64,000 nucleotides of DNA from Streptomyces sp. MMG1121 (GTDB lineage: Bacteria; Actinomycetota; Actinomycetes; Streptomycetales; Streptomycetaceae), in the NCBI RefSeq assembly GCF_001280015.1, contig NZ_LGDV01000192.1, forward strand, positions 23,695 to 87,694, given 5' to 3'. Below, in pieces: positions 26,799-36,157 of the stretch (position 1 is its first letter; each line of letters opens with the position of its first letter). The position numbers and the translations under genes are program-made. Under the pieces are notes generated by a model. It ran no database searches and was not told the DNA's origin. It saw only the letters and a list, made by a program, of their open reading frames with translations.

Positions 26799-27304
26799 GG
26801 TCGTTCCTTGCTGGTCGGGACGCGCTGCTGGAGCGTTGCGCGCCCGGTGGGGGTGCGGCCGGCACCGGCAGGGTCGGTCGTCCACCCCCACGCCCAGGGG
26901 GAGTCCGGCTCCGGATCACGGAAGCGGTGGACGGCGACCACCGGGATCCACGCCCCGACGCGACGATGCGTCCGGGGCCCGGCCAGAGGTCATTCCTTTC
27001 AAGGCTGGTACTCACCAGCCCGTACACAAAAGAGACCTTCAGCGTCAGATGCCCGCCAAAGGTCCCCGGATGTACTACAGGCGTTCACGTCACTGTACGG
27101 CAGGACACTGCCGGATATGGAAGGACTTGAGACGCGGATCACAGGTGTCGGGGGAACCGTGAGAGCGGATTCGAAGGTCTCCCCTACGATCGCATCCCCG
27201 GAGTGATGGTCCGGACCGGCGGTGTGCCGCGGGGCGCACCAAGGTAAGAGTTCCGGGAGCGATCACACCCCAGCACGGTGCGCAAGCGGTCTACCATCAC
27301 CTCT
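26799..27304. other. 506-bp divergent control region without a gene
   Basis: No convincing coding sequence is present between the peptide transporter and the response regulator. A 7-bp stem with 4-base loop (27003-27020) lies about 200 bases upstream of the transporter start, reading GGCTGGT-gagt-ACCAGCC on its strand; it could be part of a leader. A 25-codon minus-strand frame from 26990 has a purine-rich site touching its ATG, so spacing is wrong. The rest shows nothing I can name. Confidence 0.5.
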
Positions 27305-27982
27305 ATGACCCGTGTACTGCTCGCCGAGGACGACGCGTCCATTTCGGAGCCGCTGGCCCGCGCCCTGCGCCGCGAAGGTTACGAGGTCGAGGTGCGCGAG
27401 GACGGACCCACCGCGCTCGACGCCGGAATGCAGGGCGGCGTCGATCTGGTCGTACTGGACCTGGGACTGCCCGGCATGGACGGCCTGGAGGTCGCACGCC
27501 GGCTGCGGGCCGACGGCCACACCGTGCCGATCCTCATTCTGACCGCGCGGGCCGACGAGGTGGACACCGTCGTCGGCCTGGACGCGGGCGCCGACGACTA
27601 CGTCACCAAGCCCTTCCGGCTCGCCGAACTGCTCGCCCGGGTACGGGCCCTGCTCCGGCGCGGCGCCGCCGAACCCCAGCAGCCGCCGGCCACCCATGGG
27701 GTGCGCATCGACGTCGAGTCGCACCGCGCCTGGATGGGCGAGGAGGAACTCCAGCTCACGGCCAAGGAGTTCGACCTGCTGCGGGTCCTGGTGCGGGACG
27801 CCGGCCGGGTCGTCACGCGCGACCAGCTGATGCGCGAGGTCTGGGACACCACGTGGTGGTCCTCGACCAAGACCCTCGACATGCACATCTCCTGGCTGCG
27901 CAAGAAGCTGGGCGACGACGCGGCGAACCCTCGCTACATCGCGACGGTGCGTGGGGTCGGCTTCCGCTTCGAGAAGAGCTGA
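27305..27982 (+). CDS. OmpR/PhoB-family response regulator
   Basis: The 225 residues have a receiver domain with acidic pocket E8-D9-D10, phosphoacceptor Asp52, Thr80 and Lys102, then a winged-helix DNA-binding domain (about 130-225) ending RGVGFRFEKS. The ATG at 27305 fits the family start. The sensor kinase gene begins 38 bp downstream on the same strand. From memory this pair lies near purEK in other Streptomyces too; its signal is unknown. Confidence 0.95.
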   Translation: MTRVLLAEDDASISEPLARALRREGYEVEVREDGPTALDAGMQGGVDLVVLDLGLPGMDGLEVARRLRADGHTVPILILTARADEVDTVVGLDAGADDYVTKPFRLAELLARVRALLRRGAAEPQQPPATHGVRIDVESHRAWMGEEELQLTAKEFDLLRVLVRDAGRVVTRDQLMREVWDTTWWSSTKTLDMHISWLRKKLGDDAANPRYIATVRGVGFRFEKS

Positions 27983-28020
27983 GCCCTCCCCGGGCTCAGC
28001 GATCACCCAGGTAACGGACC

Positions 28021-29292
28021 ATGCGTCGACGTCTCATCCAGTCCACTCTCGCCGTCGTCCTCGTGGTGATCGCCGTCTTCGGCATCTCCCTGGTGATCGT
28101 CGAGACACGGACGATCAGCAACAGCGCTCAGGAGCGGGTGGACTCCGAGGCGGTACGGCTGGCCAGCATCGTGGACAGCCGGATCCTCGCCGCGGAGAAC
28201 GTCAACGCGGACGTGCTGCGCAACCCGGTCAGCAAGGAGCAGTACGCGGTCATCCGCATGCCCGGCCGGGTGCCGATCGAGATCGGCACCAAGCCGCAGG
28301 GTGACGTGATTCACGCCACGCAGCAGGGCGAGGAGGGCGAGACGGTCACCGTGCAGGAGCCACGCTCCGCGGTGACCCGGGAGGTCGGCCGGACCCTGCT
28401 GATCATCGGCCTGGTCGCGCTGCTCGCCGTCGTGGCGGCCGTCCTGCTCGCCGTACGCCAGGCCAACCGGCTCGCCTCCCCGCTGACCGACCTGGCCGAG
28501 ACCGCCGAGCGCCTCGGTTCCGGCGACCCGCGCCCGAGGCACAAGCGGTACGGCGTGCCCGAGCTGGACCGGGTCGCCGATGTGCTGGACTCCTCCGCCG
28601 AGCGGATCGGGCGCATGCTGACGGCCGAGCGGCGCCTTGCCGCCGACGCCTCGCACCAGCTGCGCACTCCGCTGACCGCGCTGTCGATGCGGCTGGAGGA
28701 AATCACCCTCACGGACGACCCGGACATCGTGAAGGAAGAGGCGAACGTCGCGCTCACCCAGGTCGAGCGGCTCACGGACGTGGTCGAGCGGCTGCTGACG
28801 AACTCCCGCGACCCGCGCACCGGCTCCGCCGTCACCTTCGACCTGGACGAGGTCATCCAGCAGCAGCTCGCCGAGTGGCGGCCCGCCTACCGCAGCGCCG
28901 GCCGGGCCATCGTCAGCTCGGGCAAACGGCATCTGCAGGCCGTCGGCACGCCCGGCGCGGTCGCCCAGGTGCTGGCCGCGCTGATCGAGAACTCGCTCAT
29001 GCACGGTGGCGGCACGGTCGCCCTGCGTACCCGCGTCACCGGCAACCAGGCCGTGGTCGAGGTCACTGACGAGGGCCCCGGCGTCCCGGCCGACCTCGGC
29101 GCGCGGATCTTCGAGCGGACCATCAGCGGGCGGAACTCCACCGGGATCGGCCTGGCCGTCGCCCGTGACCTCGCGGAGGCCGACGGTGGCCGCCTGGAAC
29201 TGCTCCAGGCCCAGCCCCCGGTCTTCGGCCTCTTCCTGTCCCGCACACCCCCGGCCCGCAAGACGGACGAGGACCAGCCGATGGTCCGCTAG
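28021..29292 (+). CDS. Sensor histidine kinase
   Basis: This 423-residue kinase has two membrane helices (about 8-27 and 124-146) around an extracellular loop of some 95 residues, and a HAMP segment. The HisKA domain has His212 in ASHQLRTPLTALS. The ATPase domain has an N box with IENSLMHGGG, G1 DEGPGVPADLG and G2 NSTGIGLAVA. The short sensor loop shows no known domain. It is the partner of the upstream response regulator and converges on the GtrA gene. Confidence 0.95.
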   Translation: MRRRLIQSTLAVVLVVIAVFGISLVIVETRTISNSAQERVDSEAVRLASIVDSRILAAENVNADVLRNPVSKEQYAVIRMPGRVPIEIGTKPQGDVIHATQQGEEGETVTVQEPRSAVTREVGRTLLIIGLVALLAVVAAVLLAVRQANRLASPLTDLAETAERLGSGDPRPRHKRYGVPELDRVADVLDSSAERIGRMLTAERRLAADASHQLRTPLTALSMRLEEITLTDDPDIVKEEANVALTQVERLTDVVERLLTNSRDPRTGSAVTFDLDEVIQQQLAEWRPAYRSAGRAIVSSGKRHLQAVGTPGAVAQVLAALIENSLMHGGGTVALRTRVTGNQAVVEVTDEGPGVPADLGARIFERTISGRNSTGIGLAVARDLAEADGGRLELLQAQPPVFGLFLSRTPPARKTDEDQPMVR

Positions 29293-29322
29293 ACGCGCAC
29301 CCGCTCCGCCGACGGCGGCGCC

Positions 29323-29829
29323 CTACGGAACCCGCTGGGTCTTCGGCTCGGGCTCGTTCGACGGGTGCTTGGACTCGGCCGCGAGGATCGACTCGGCCTC
29401 CTGGGCCGGCAGCGACCGGAACACCCAGGTGCGGTACGACCAGAAGCGGAACAGCGTCGCGACGCCGATGCCGACGAACTTGAAGACGTTGCTCTGCAGC
29501 GAGCTGTCCCAGCCGAAGCCGTAGGTCGCCGCGTACAGCACGCCGTTCTCGATCACCAGGCCGATCGCGCTGAAGAACAGGAACAGCGTGAGTTCCTTGG
29601 TCCGGCCGTTCTTCTCGCGGTCCCGGTACGTCCAGTAGCGGAAGCCCACGTAGTTGAAGGCGATGGCGACCACGGTCGCGATGATGCTCGCGCGCACCAC
29701 CGGCAGGTCGGAGGAGTGCCGGACCAGGTTGAACACGGCGAGATTGACAAAGATGCCCGCCACGCCGACGGTGCCGAACTTGGCCACCTCGCGTACGAGC
29801 CGTTGCAGCCTCGAGGAACGAGGTTCCAT
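29323..29829 (-). CDS. GtrA-family membrane protein
   Basis: The 168-residue protein has four membrane helices in the GtrA pattern: KFGTVGVAGIFVNLAVFNLV, ASIIATVVAIAFNYVGFRYW, LFLFFSAIGLVIENGVLYAA and a last one before FRFWSYRTWVF. GtrA proteins flip or help transfer lipid-linked sugars for envelope glycosylation. The ATG at 29829 has GGGAG ten bases upstream; upstream in-frame starts lack a site. Its C-terminal 30 residues are charged and cytosolic. It is divergent from purK. Confidence 0.9.
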   Translation of the reverse strand: MEPRSSRLQRLVREVAKFGTVGVAGIFVNLAVFNLVRHSSDLPVVRASIIATVVAIAFNYVGFRYWTYRDREKNGRTKELTLFLFFSAIGLVIENGVLYAATYGFGWDSSLQSNVFKFVGIGVATLFRFWSYRTWVFRSLPAQEAESILAAESKHPSNEPEPKTQRVP

Positions 29830-30011
29830 GGCTGTGCAGCTCCCGTCGGTAGGTTTCGTCAACCCCGCCATGCTATCCAGGTGAACCGGTCCGCGCTTCC
29901 GCACGAGGCCACAGCTCGGAAACAGGTCGGAAAGAGGTCGGGAAGCCCGGGGTAAGAGGTCGTGAGAGGGACGCGATCCGGTCACATCGGTGTGGCCGAT
30001 ACGCTAGGGGG

Positions 30012-31151
30012 GTGACGTTCCCGGTAGTCGGCATGGTCGGCGGGGGGCAGCTCGCGCGTATGACGCACGAAGCGGGCATCCCGTTGGGCATCAGGTTCAA
30101 GCTCCTCAGTGACACCCCTCAGGATTCCGCGGCGCAGGTCGTGAGCGATGTCGTCATCGGCGACTACCGCGATCTCGACACGCTGCGTGACTTCGCGCGC
30201 GGTTGCGATGTGATCACCTTCGATCACGAACACGTACCCACCGAGCACCTCAGGGCCCTGGAGGCGGACGGCATCCCCGTGCGCCCGGGGCCCGACGCAC
30301 TGGTGCACGCCCAGGACAAGGGCGTGATGCGCGCGAGGCTCGACGCGATCGGCGTGCCGTGCCCGCGCCACCGGATCGTGAGCGATCCCGCGGACGTGGT
30401 CCGGTTCGCGGCCGAGGGCGACGGCTTCCCGGTGGTCCTCAAGACCGTCCGCGGCGGCTACGACGGCAAGGGCGTGTGGGTCGTGGAGTCCGCCGAGGAG
30501 GCCACCGACCCGTTCCGGGCCGGCGTCCCCGTCCTCGCCGAGGAGAAGGTCGACTACGTCCGCGAGCTCGCGGCCAACGTCGTACGCTCCCCGCACGGCC
30601 AGGCCGTCGCCTACCCGGTGGTCGAGTCGCGGCAGGTGAACGGCGTCTGCGACACCGTGATCGCGCCCGCCCCCGGCCTCGACGAGGCTCTCGCGCTCAA
30701 GGCCGAGGAGATGGCGCTGACCATCGCCAAGGAACTCGGCGTCGTCGGCCATCTGGCCGTCGAGCTGTTCCAGACCCCCGACGGCCGCATCCTCGTCAAC
30801 GAACTGGCGATGCGCCCGCACAACTCGGGCCACTGGTCCCAGGACGGCGCGATCACCAGCCAGTTCGCCAACCACGTCCGCGCGGTCCTCGACCTCCCGC
30901 TCGGCGACCCGCGCCCGCGCGCCAGGTGGACCGTGATGGTCAACGTCCTGGGTGGTGACTACCCGGACATGTACTCCGCGTACTTGCACTGCATGGCCCG
31001 CGACCCCAAGCTCAAGATCCACATGTATGGCAAGGACGTGAAGCCCGGCCGCAAGGTCGGACACGTCAACACCTACGGCGACGACCTGGACGACGTGCTG
31101 GAGCGCGCCCGTCACGCTGCCGGCTACCTGAGAGGCACGATCACCGAATGA
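30012..31151 (+). CDS. purK: N5-carboxyaminoimidazole ribonucleotide synthase
   Basis: This ATP-grasp enzyme makes N5-CAIR from AIR, bicarbonate and ATP in purine synthesis. The 379 residues show the N-terminal [13 protein letters not shown], the B-domain [18 protein letters not shown], and the metal-site region [20 protein letters not shown]. Length is normal. The GTG start is set by family alignment. It overlaps purE by 4 bp (ATGA). Confidence 0.97.
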   Translation: MTFPVVGMVGGGQLARMTHEAGIPLGIRFKLLSDTPQDSAAQVVSDVVIGDYRDLDTLRDFARGCDVITFDHEHVPTEHLRALEADGIPVRPGPDALVHAQDKGVMRARLDAIGVPCPRHRIVSDPADVVRFAAEGDGFPVVLKTVRGGYDGKGVWVVESAEEATDPFRAGVPVLAEEKVDYVRELAANVVRSPHGQAVAYPVVESRQVNGVCDTVIAPAPGLDEALALKAEEMALTIAKELGVVGHLAVELFQTPDGRILVNELAMRPHNSGHWSQDGAITSQFANHVRAVLDLPLGDPRPRARWTVMVNVLGGDYPDMYSAYLHCMARDPKLKIHMYGKDVKPGRKVGHVNTYGDDLDDVLERARHAAGYLRGTITE

Positions 31152-31669
31152 GCCCTGTTGTTGGCATCGTCATGGGGTCGGACTCCGACTGGCCCGTCAT
31201 GGAGGCCGCCGCCAAGGCGCTGGACGAGTTCGAGATCGCCTACGAGGTCGACGTCGTCTCCGCGCACCGCATGCCCCGCGAGATGGTCGCGTACGGCGAG
31301 CAGGCCGCCGACCGCGGACTGAAGGTGATCATCGCCGGTGCGGGCGGTGCCGCCCACCTGCCCGGCATGCTCGCGTCCGTGACCCCGCTGCCGGTCATCG
31401 GCGTGCCGGTGCCGCTGAAGTACCTGGACGGCATGGACTCGCTGCTGTCCATCGTGCAGATGCCGGCCGGTGTCCCGGTCGCCACCGTCTCCGTCGCCGG
31501 TGCCCGCAACGCGGGTCTGCTCGCGGCCCGGATCCTCGCCACGCACGACGAGGACCTGCTGCACCGGATGCGCGACTTCCAGCAGGACCTGAACGACCAG
31601 GCCACCGAGAAGGGCAAGCGGCTGCGCTCCAAGGTCGAGAGCCAGGGCCACTTCGGCTTCGGGAAGTGA
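31148..31669 (+). CDS. purE: N5-carboxyaminoimidazole ribonucleotide mutase
   Basis: This class I PurE moves the carboxyl of N5-CAIR to C4, yielding CAIR. The 173 residues contain [23 protein letters not shown] (active-site His) and [14 protein letters not shown]. The start overlaps the purK stop. The dipeptidase gene follows after 5 bp, so that gene is probably read from the same transcript. Confidence 0.97.
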   Translation: MSPVVGIVMGSDSDWPVMEAAAKALDEFEIAYEVDVVSAHRMPREMVAYGEQAADRGLKVIIAGAGGAAHLPGMLASVTPLPVIGVPVPLKYLDGMDSLLSIVQMPAGVPVATVSVAGARNAGLLAARILATHDEDLLHRMRDFQQDLNDQATEKGKRLRSKVESQGHFGFGK

Positions 31670-31674
31670 CCGCC

Positions 31675-32862
31675 ATGACGAAGTCCGAGGAGGCCCGGGA
31701 ACTGCTGCGCGAGTTCCCGGTCGTCGACGGCCACAACGACCTGCCGTGGGCGCTGCGCTCGCAGGTCCGCTACGACCTCGGTGCCCGCGACATCGCCGTA
31801 CGCCAGGACGACCATCTGCACACCGACATCCCGCGGCTGCGCGCGGGCGGGGTCGGCGCGCAGTACTGGTCGGTGTACGTGCGCTCGGACCTGCCGGGCG
31901 CGGTGCCGGCGACCCTCGAACAGATCGACTGCGTACGGCAGTTGATCGCCCGCCACCCCGCCGACCTGCGGGCCGCGCTGACCGCCGCCGACATGGAGGC
32001 GGCGCGCGCCGAGGGCCGTATCGCCTCCCTGATGGGCGCGGAGGGCGGTCACTCGATCGACAACTCGCTGGGCACCCTGCGCGGTCTGTACGAGCTGGGC
32101 GTGCGCTACATGACGCTCACCCACAACGACAACAACGACTGGGCGGACTCGGCGACCGACGAGCCGAAGGCCGGCGGTCTGTCGGCGTTCGGCCGCGAGG
32201 TCGTGCGCGAGATGAACCGCCTCGGCATGCTGGTCGACCTCTCCCACGTGGCGGCCACGACGATGCGCGTCGCGCTGGACACCTCGTCGGCCCCGGTGAT
32301 CTTCTCGCACTCCTCCGCGCGGGCCGTGTGCGACCACCCGCGCAACATCCCCGACGACGTCCTGGAGCGCCTGCCCGCCAACGGCGGGATGGCGATGGTG
32401 ACGTTCGTGCCGAAGTTCGTGCTCCAGGCGGCTGTCGACTGGACGCTGGCGGCCGACGAGAACATGCGCGCCCACGGGCTGCACCACCTCGACACCAGCC
32501 CGAAGGCGATGGAGATCCACCACGCCTTCGAGGAGCGCAACCCGCGCCCGATCGCCACGGTGTCCACGGTGGCGGACCACCTGGACCACATGCGCGAGGT
32601 GGCCGGCATCGACCACCTGGGCATCGGCGGCGACTACGACGGCACCGCCTTTACCCCGGACGGCCTCAGCGATGTCTCCGGCTACCCGAACCTGCTCGCC
32701 GAGCTGCTGGAACGCGGCTGGTCCAAGGCCGATCTGGCGAAGCTGACCTGGAAGAACGCGGTGCGGGTGCTGGGCGCGGCGGAGGACGTGGCCCGCGCTC
32801 TTCAGGCGACCCGCGCCCCGTCCAACGCCACCATCGAGTCGCTGGACGGCGCCGACGCCTGA
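31675..32862 (+). CDS. Membrane-dipeptidase (peptidase M19) family enzyme
   Basis: This 395-residue zinc dipeptidase of the renal dipeptidase family keeps all metal ligands: His20 and Asp22 in [12 protein letters not shown], Glu123 in GAEGGHS, His191 in VDLSHVAA and His212 in FSHSSARA. The late Asp is in [11 protein letters not shown]. It probably cleaves dipeptides, perhaps with D-residues. No signal peptide is present, so it acts in the cytosol. A GTG at 31666 overlapping purE is possible, but GGGAAG is better spaced for the ATG. Its last 61 bases overlap the convergent OYE gene. Confidence 0.93.
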   Translation: MTKSEEARELLREFPVVDGHNDLPWALRSQVRYDLGARDIAVRQDDHLHTDIPRLRAGGVGAQYWSVYVRSDLPGAVPATLEQIDCVRQLIARHPADLRAALTAADMEAARAEGRIASLMGAEGGHSIDNSLGTLRGLYELGVRYMTLTHNDNNDWADSATDEPKAGGLSAFGREVVREMNRLGMLVDLSHVAATTMRVALDTSSAPVIFSHSSARAVCDHPRNIPDDVLERLPANGGMAMVTFVPKFVLQAAVDWTLAADENMRAHGLHHLDTSPKAMEIHHAFEERNPRPIATVSTVADHLDHMREVAGIDHLGIGGDYDGTAFTPDGLSDVSGYPNLLAELLERGWSKADLAKLTWKNAVRVLGAAEDVARALQATRAPSNATIESLDGADA

Positions 32863-33941
32863 CCCGCCAGGGCGGGGTAGTCGTTGTAGCCGTCCGTCCC
32901 GCCCACGTACATGAAGTAGCGGTCCCGGACCGGGTTGAGGGGCGCGCCGAGGCGCAGCCGCTCGACCAGGTCCGGGTTGGCGAGGAAGGGCCGGCCGAGC
33001 GCGACCAGGTCGGCGCCGGCCGCCAGCATCCGGCGGGAGGCCCGGGCGACGGCCTCGGTGGTCAGGTCGGTCAGGTCCGGGTTGCCGATCAGGACGCCGG
33101 GCCAGTCGGCGCGGATCCGCCGGTACCAGTCGGCGGCCGGGTCGGAGCGCACCAGGTGCAGATAGGCGAGGTCCAGCCCCTTCAGACGGGCCAGCAGCGC
33201 GGCGTAGAGGCCGGCCGTGTCGTCCTCGCGGACGCCGTTGACGGTGGAGGCGGGGGAGATCCGGATCCCCACCCGGTCGGCGCCGATCGCGTCGGCCACC
33301 GCCTCGGTCACCTCCGCCGCGAACCGCACCCGCCGTGTGACGGTGCCGCCGTAGCCGTCCGTGCGGCGGTTGGTGTTGTCCGCGAGGAACTGGTGCAGCA
33401 GCATCCCGTTGGCCGAGTGCACCTCCACGCCCTCGAAGCCCGCCTCGACGGCCCGGCGCGCGGCGGCGGCGAAGTCGGCGACGGTGGCACGGATGTCGTC
33501 CGCCGTCATCTCCCTCGGCACGACCGCCTGCCGGTGCCCGCCCGGCGTGAAGATCGTCTCCGGCAGCGGGACCGGGGACGGCGCGACGGGCGTGAGCCCC
33601 GTGGTCGCCGGGTGACCGACCCGGCCGCCGTGCTGGAGCTGGAGGAACATCCGCCCGCCGGCCGCCCGCACCGCGTCCGTGACCTGCCGCCAGCCCTCCC
33701 GGTGCCGGTCGGTGTGGATCGCGGTGATGTTCGGGTACGTCTGCCCGACCGCGTTGGGCGTCGAGCCCTCGGCGATGATCAGCCCGGCCGTGGCCCGCTG
33801 GGCGTAGTGGGTGGCCATCAGACCGCCCGGGGTGCCGTCGGCCTCCGCGCGGTTGCGGGTGAGCGGCGCCATCACGAGATGGTTCGGGAGAGCCAGCCGG
33901 CCGAGCCGGGCGGGGGCCAGGAAATCCGTTGTCTGCGTCAT
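32802..33941 (-). CDS. Old Yellow Enzyme family alkene reductase (NemA-like)
   Basis: This 379-residue FMN enzyme reduces activated C=C bonds or nitro compounds with NAD(P)H. Family segments are [27 protein letters not shown], the catalytic [20 protein letters not shown] (His-x2-Asn pair) and [20 protein letters not shown]. The ATG lies 53 bp from the divergent MerR gene with a palindrome between them. The last 20 codons lie opposite the end of the dipeptidase gene, a true tail-to-tail coding overlap. Confidence 0.94.
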   Translation of the reverse strand: MTQTTDFLAPARLGRLALPNHLVMAPLTRNRAEADGTPGGLMATHYAQRATAGLIIAEGSTPNAVGQTYPNITAIHTDRHREGWRQVTDAVRAAGGRMFLQLQHGGRVGHPATTGLTPVAPSPVPLPETIFTPGGHRQAVVPREMTADDIRATVADFAAAARRAVEAGFEGVEVHSANGMLLHQFLADNTNRRTDGYGGTVTRRVRFAAEVTEAVADAIGADRVGIRISPASTVNGVREDDTAGLYAALLARLKGLDLAYLHLVRSDPAADWYRRIRADWPGVLIGNPDLTDLTTEAVARASRRMLAAGADLVALGRPFLANPDLVERLRLGAPLNPVRDRYFMYVGGTDGYNDYPALAGQASAPSSDSMVALDGARVA

Positions 33942-33958
33942 GGCCGTACCGTAGAAGT

Positions 33959-33972
33959 TGACACTGATGTCA
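33959..33972. promoter_or_regulatory. MerR-type operator in the OYE/merR divergent region
   Basis: TGACA-CTGA-TGTCA is a perfect 5-bp inverted repeat. On the minus strand it lies inside the 20-bp spacer of TTGAAT and TACGGT, the long spacer with central palindrome that MerR proteins untwist. On the plus strand the left arm overlaps a TTGACA, so the regulator may also control itself. Confidence 0.6.
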
Positions 33973-33994
33973 GATTCAAGCCCGGAGGCCCGGC

Positions 33995-34354
33995 ATGCGG
34001 ATCGGTGAACTGGCGCGGCGCACCACCGTGAGCGAGCGCTCGCTGCGCTACTACGAGACCCAGGGGCTGCTCACCGCCGAGCGCACCCCCGGCGGCCACC
34101 GCGACTACCCGGAGGCGGCCGTCGACCGGGTCGTGCGCATCCAGGAGCTGTACGCGGCGGGGCTGCACAGCGAGAAGATCCGGCAGCTGCTGCCCTGCAT
34201 GCGCGACCAGGACGGCGGACCCTCCGCCATCGCCACCCCGCGCCTGGTCCAGGACCTCACCGCCGAACGCGACCGCATCGACCGCATGATCGCCGACCTG
34301 GCGCGCTCCCGGGAGACGCTGGACGAGGTGATCCGCACGGCCCGCGACAGCTGA
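33995..34354 (+). CDS. MerR-family transcriptional regulator
   Basis: The 119-residue protein has the MerR winged helix (MRIGELARRTTVSERSLRYY, then LLTAERTPGGHRDY) and a dimerisation helix (AERDRIDRMIADLARSRETL). Cys189-type metal ligands are absent; the single Cys near residue 67 could sense electrophiles. Divergence from the alkene reductase gene makes that gene the likely target, in a response to quinones or enones. Confidence 0.93.
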   Translation: MRIGELARRTTVSERSLRYYETQGLLTAERTPGGHRDYPEAAVDRVVRIQELYAAGLHSEKIRQLLPCMRDQDGGPSAIATPRLVQDLTAERDRIDRMIADLARSRETLDEVIRTARDS

Positions 34355-34482
34355 CCGGAGTACCCCCGAACGCCCCACTCACCAGGAAGCCTTCCTTCCC
34401 TCCGTGCGACCGTGGCGGTACGCCACAGCCGCATCACGACGTAGCTCACGACCGACGTAGCCCACGACGTACGGAGCCCGCC

Positions 34483-35583
34483 ATGGCCGACCTCCAGCAC
34501 GACACCCCCGCGACGACCGAGGTCGGCGCGGACGACGGCCTGCCGGACGACCCCTTCACCGAGGAGCCGCTCGGCGCGGCCCTGGAACAGGCCCACGCCC
34601 TGCTCGCCGCCCACCCGGTAGCCGACGGCTACAGCGGACTGCCCTGGGCCCTGCGCCACCTTCCCTGGTACGACCTGGAGCTGGGCGAGGCGACCGTCGA
34701 CACCGACATGCCCCGGATGCGCGAGGGCCACGTGGGCCTGCTGTTCTGGTCGCTGCACCTGCCCGAGGGCCCGGGCGGCCACCGCGCGACGGCGGCGACC
34801 CTGGAGCAGCTGGACCAGGTCCGCTCGGTGATCGACACACATCCGGACGGGCTGCGCCTGGCGCGCACCGCGGGGCAGATCATCGACGCCCGCAACTGCG
34901 GCCGGGTCGCCGTGGTGCCCGGACCCGCCCACGCCGGCGCGCTCGACGACTCCCTCGGCATCCTGCGCGTCCTGCACGCCCTCGGCCTGCGCGTCCTCAC
35001 CCTCACGGGCACGGCCTGGGCGGGCGAGCAGGGGCTGACCCGGTTCGGCGAGGAGGTGGTCCGCGAGATGAACCGGCTGGGCGTCCTCGCGGATGTCTCC
35101 GGTGCCTCCCGGGCCACCGTGGAACGCACGCTCGCCGTGTCCAAGACCCCGGTGCTGTGCACCCGCTCCGCCGCCCGCGAGCTGCGCCCGCACCCGGCCA
35201 ACCTGCCCGACAAGCTGCTCTCGGCGCTGGGCGCGGCGAAGGGCGTGTGCATGGTGCCGCTGACCGCCGAGCAGACCGGGCCAACGGTCCGGGACGTCGC
35301 CGACCACCTCGACCACGTCCGTGACGTGGCCGGCCCGGAGAGCGTCGGCCTGTCCGGCACCTACGACTCCGGCGCCGTCCACCCCCGCGACCTCGCCGAC
35401 GCCTCCCGCTACCCCCACCTGATCGCCGAACTCCTGCGGCGCGGCTGGTCCGAGACCGAGCTGTCCCTGCTGACCTGGGGCAACGTCCAACGGGTGATGC
35501 GCAGCGCGGACTCCACGGCCCGGGTCGCCCAGCGCCGCCGGGAGGCCTCGAACGCGCGGATCGCGGAGCTGGACGCCCCGTAG
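34483..35583 (+). CDS. M19 dipeptidase homologue without metal ligands (pseudoenzyme)
   Basis: The 366 residues align over most of their length with the dipeptidase at 31675, as in DGYSGLPWALRH against [12 protein letters not shown] and [19 protein letters not shown] against [19 protein letters not shown]. Every zinc ligand is lost: HND becomes Y50-S51-G52, Glu123 becomes Ala149, His191 becomes Gly207, His212 becomes Arg228, and GGDYDG becomes SGTYDS. The frame is intact and codon use normal, so it is not a decaying pseudogene. It probably binds a dipeptide-like ligand or partners the active enzyme; its real role is unknown. Confidence 0.88.
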   Translation: MADLQHDTPATTEVGADDGLPDDPFTEEPLGAALEQAHALLAAHPVADGYSGLPWALRHLPWYDLELGEATVDTDMPRMREGHVGLLFWSLHLPEGPGGHRATAATLEQLDQVRSVIDTHPDGLRLARTAGQIIDARNCGRVAVVPGPAHAGALDDSLGILRVLHALGLRVLTLTGTAWAGEQGLTRFGEEVVREMNRLGVLADVSGASRATVERTLAVSKTPVLCTRSAARELRPHPANLPDKLLSALGAAKGVCMVPLTAEQTGPTVRDVADHLDHVRDVAGPESVGLSGTYDSGAVHPRDLADASRYPHLIAELLRRGWSETELSLLTWGNVQRVMRSADSTARVAQRRREASNARIAELDAP

Positions 35584-35603
35584 GCCAGGGGCGACCGGTC
35601 AGG

Positions 35604-35996
35604 TCACGGGTGATCGATCCGGCACAGACAGAACGGATGCCCGGCCGGATCGGCGTACACCTGAAAGTCCTTCTCCTCCCGGTCCGTCAGATCCAGCGGC
35701 CGCGCCCCCAGCGCGAGCACCCGCTCATGGGCCGCGTCGACCTCCGCCCAGGTGCGGCCCGCGTCGAGGTCGAGATGGAACTGCTGCCCGTTGCGGTCCG
35801 CGCGCGGCCACTGGGGCGGGGTGTACCCCTCGGCCCTCTGGAAGCCCAGCCGAGGGCCGCCGGGGACCTGGAGCACCACCCACTCGTCGTCCTCGGCCAC
35901 CGGGGTGCCGCCGACGACCGCCGCGTAGAAGGCGGCCAGCGCGTGCGGGTCGGGACAGTCGAGCACGACATTGCGGAAACGGGCGACGGACGCCAT
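35604..35996 (-). CDS. VOC-superfamily (glyoxalase-like) protein
   Basis: This 130-residue protein has the two beta-alpha-beta-beta-beta modules of the VOC fold: ARFRNVVLDCPDPHALAAFY, WVVLQVPGGPRLGFQRAEGY, QQFHLDLDAGRTWAEVDAA and VYADPAGHPFCLC. Such proteins include drug-binding and dioxygenase-like members; no specific activity can be assigned. The ATG behind GGGAGG is preferred over an upstream frame. It converges on the pseudo-dipeptidase gene. Confidence 0.85.
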   Translation of the reverse strand: MASVARFRNVVLDCPDPHALAAFYAAVVGGTPVAEDDEWVVLQVPGGPRLGFQRAEGYTPPQWPRADRNGQQFHLDLDAGRTWAEVDAAHERVLALGARPLDLTDREEKDFQVYADPAGHPFCLCRIDHP

Positions 35997-36091
35997 GGGA
36001 TCCTCCCTGGAATCTGGTACCGACCGGCAGACGAACACGGTAAATCACAGGGAGTTCACCGGCCGCGTATGTGGCCGGTGGTGCAGAATGC

Positions 36092-36142
36092 GGGCAGACG
36101 CCGGTTCGGCCGACTGAGCCTCGGCCGAACCGGCGTCTGCCC
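36092..36142 (-). terminator. 22-bp perfect hairpin after ugd
   Basis: The arms 36092-36113 and 36121-36142 pair without mismatch around a 7-base loop. It lies 16 bases past the stop of the UDP-glucose dehydrogenase gene and before the VOC gene, so it separates them. Confidence 0.85.
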
Positions 36143-36157
36143 GTCCGCCCCCGCGGG

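Noticed and set aside
26916..26990. 25-codon leader peptide before the peptide transporter
   Set aside because: The purine-rich site touches its ATG, so spacing is unsuitable, and the peptide has no regulatory codon run.
31666..31674. GTG at 31666 as the dipeptidase start
   Set aside because: It would overlap the purE stop, but the ribosome-binding site GGGAAG is placed for the ATG at 31675 and the extra residues have no support.
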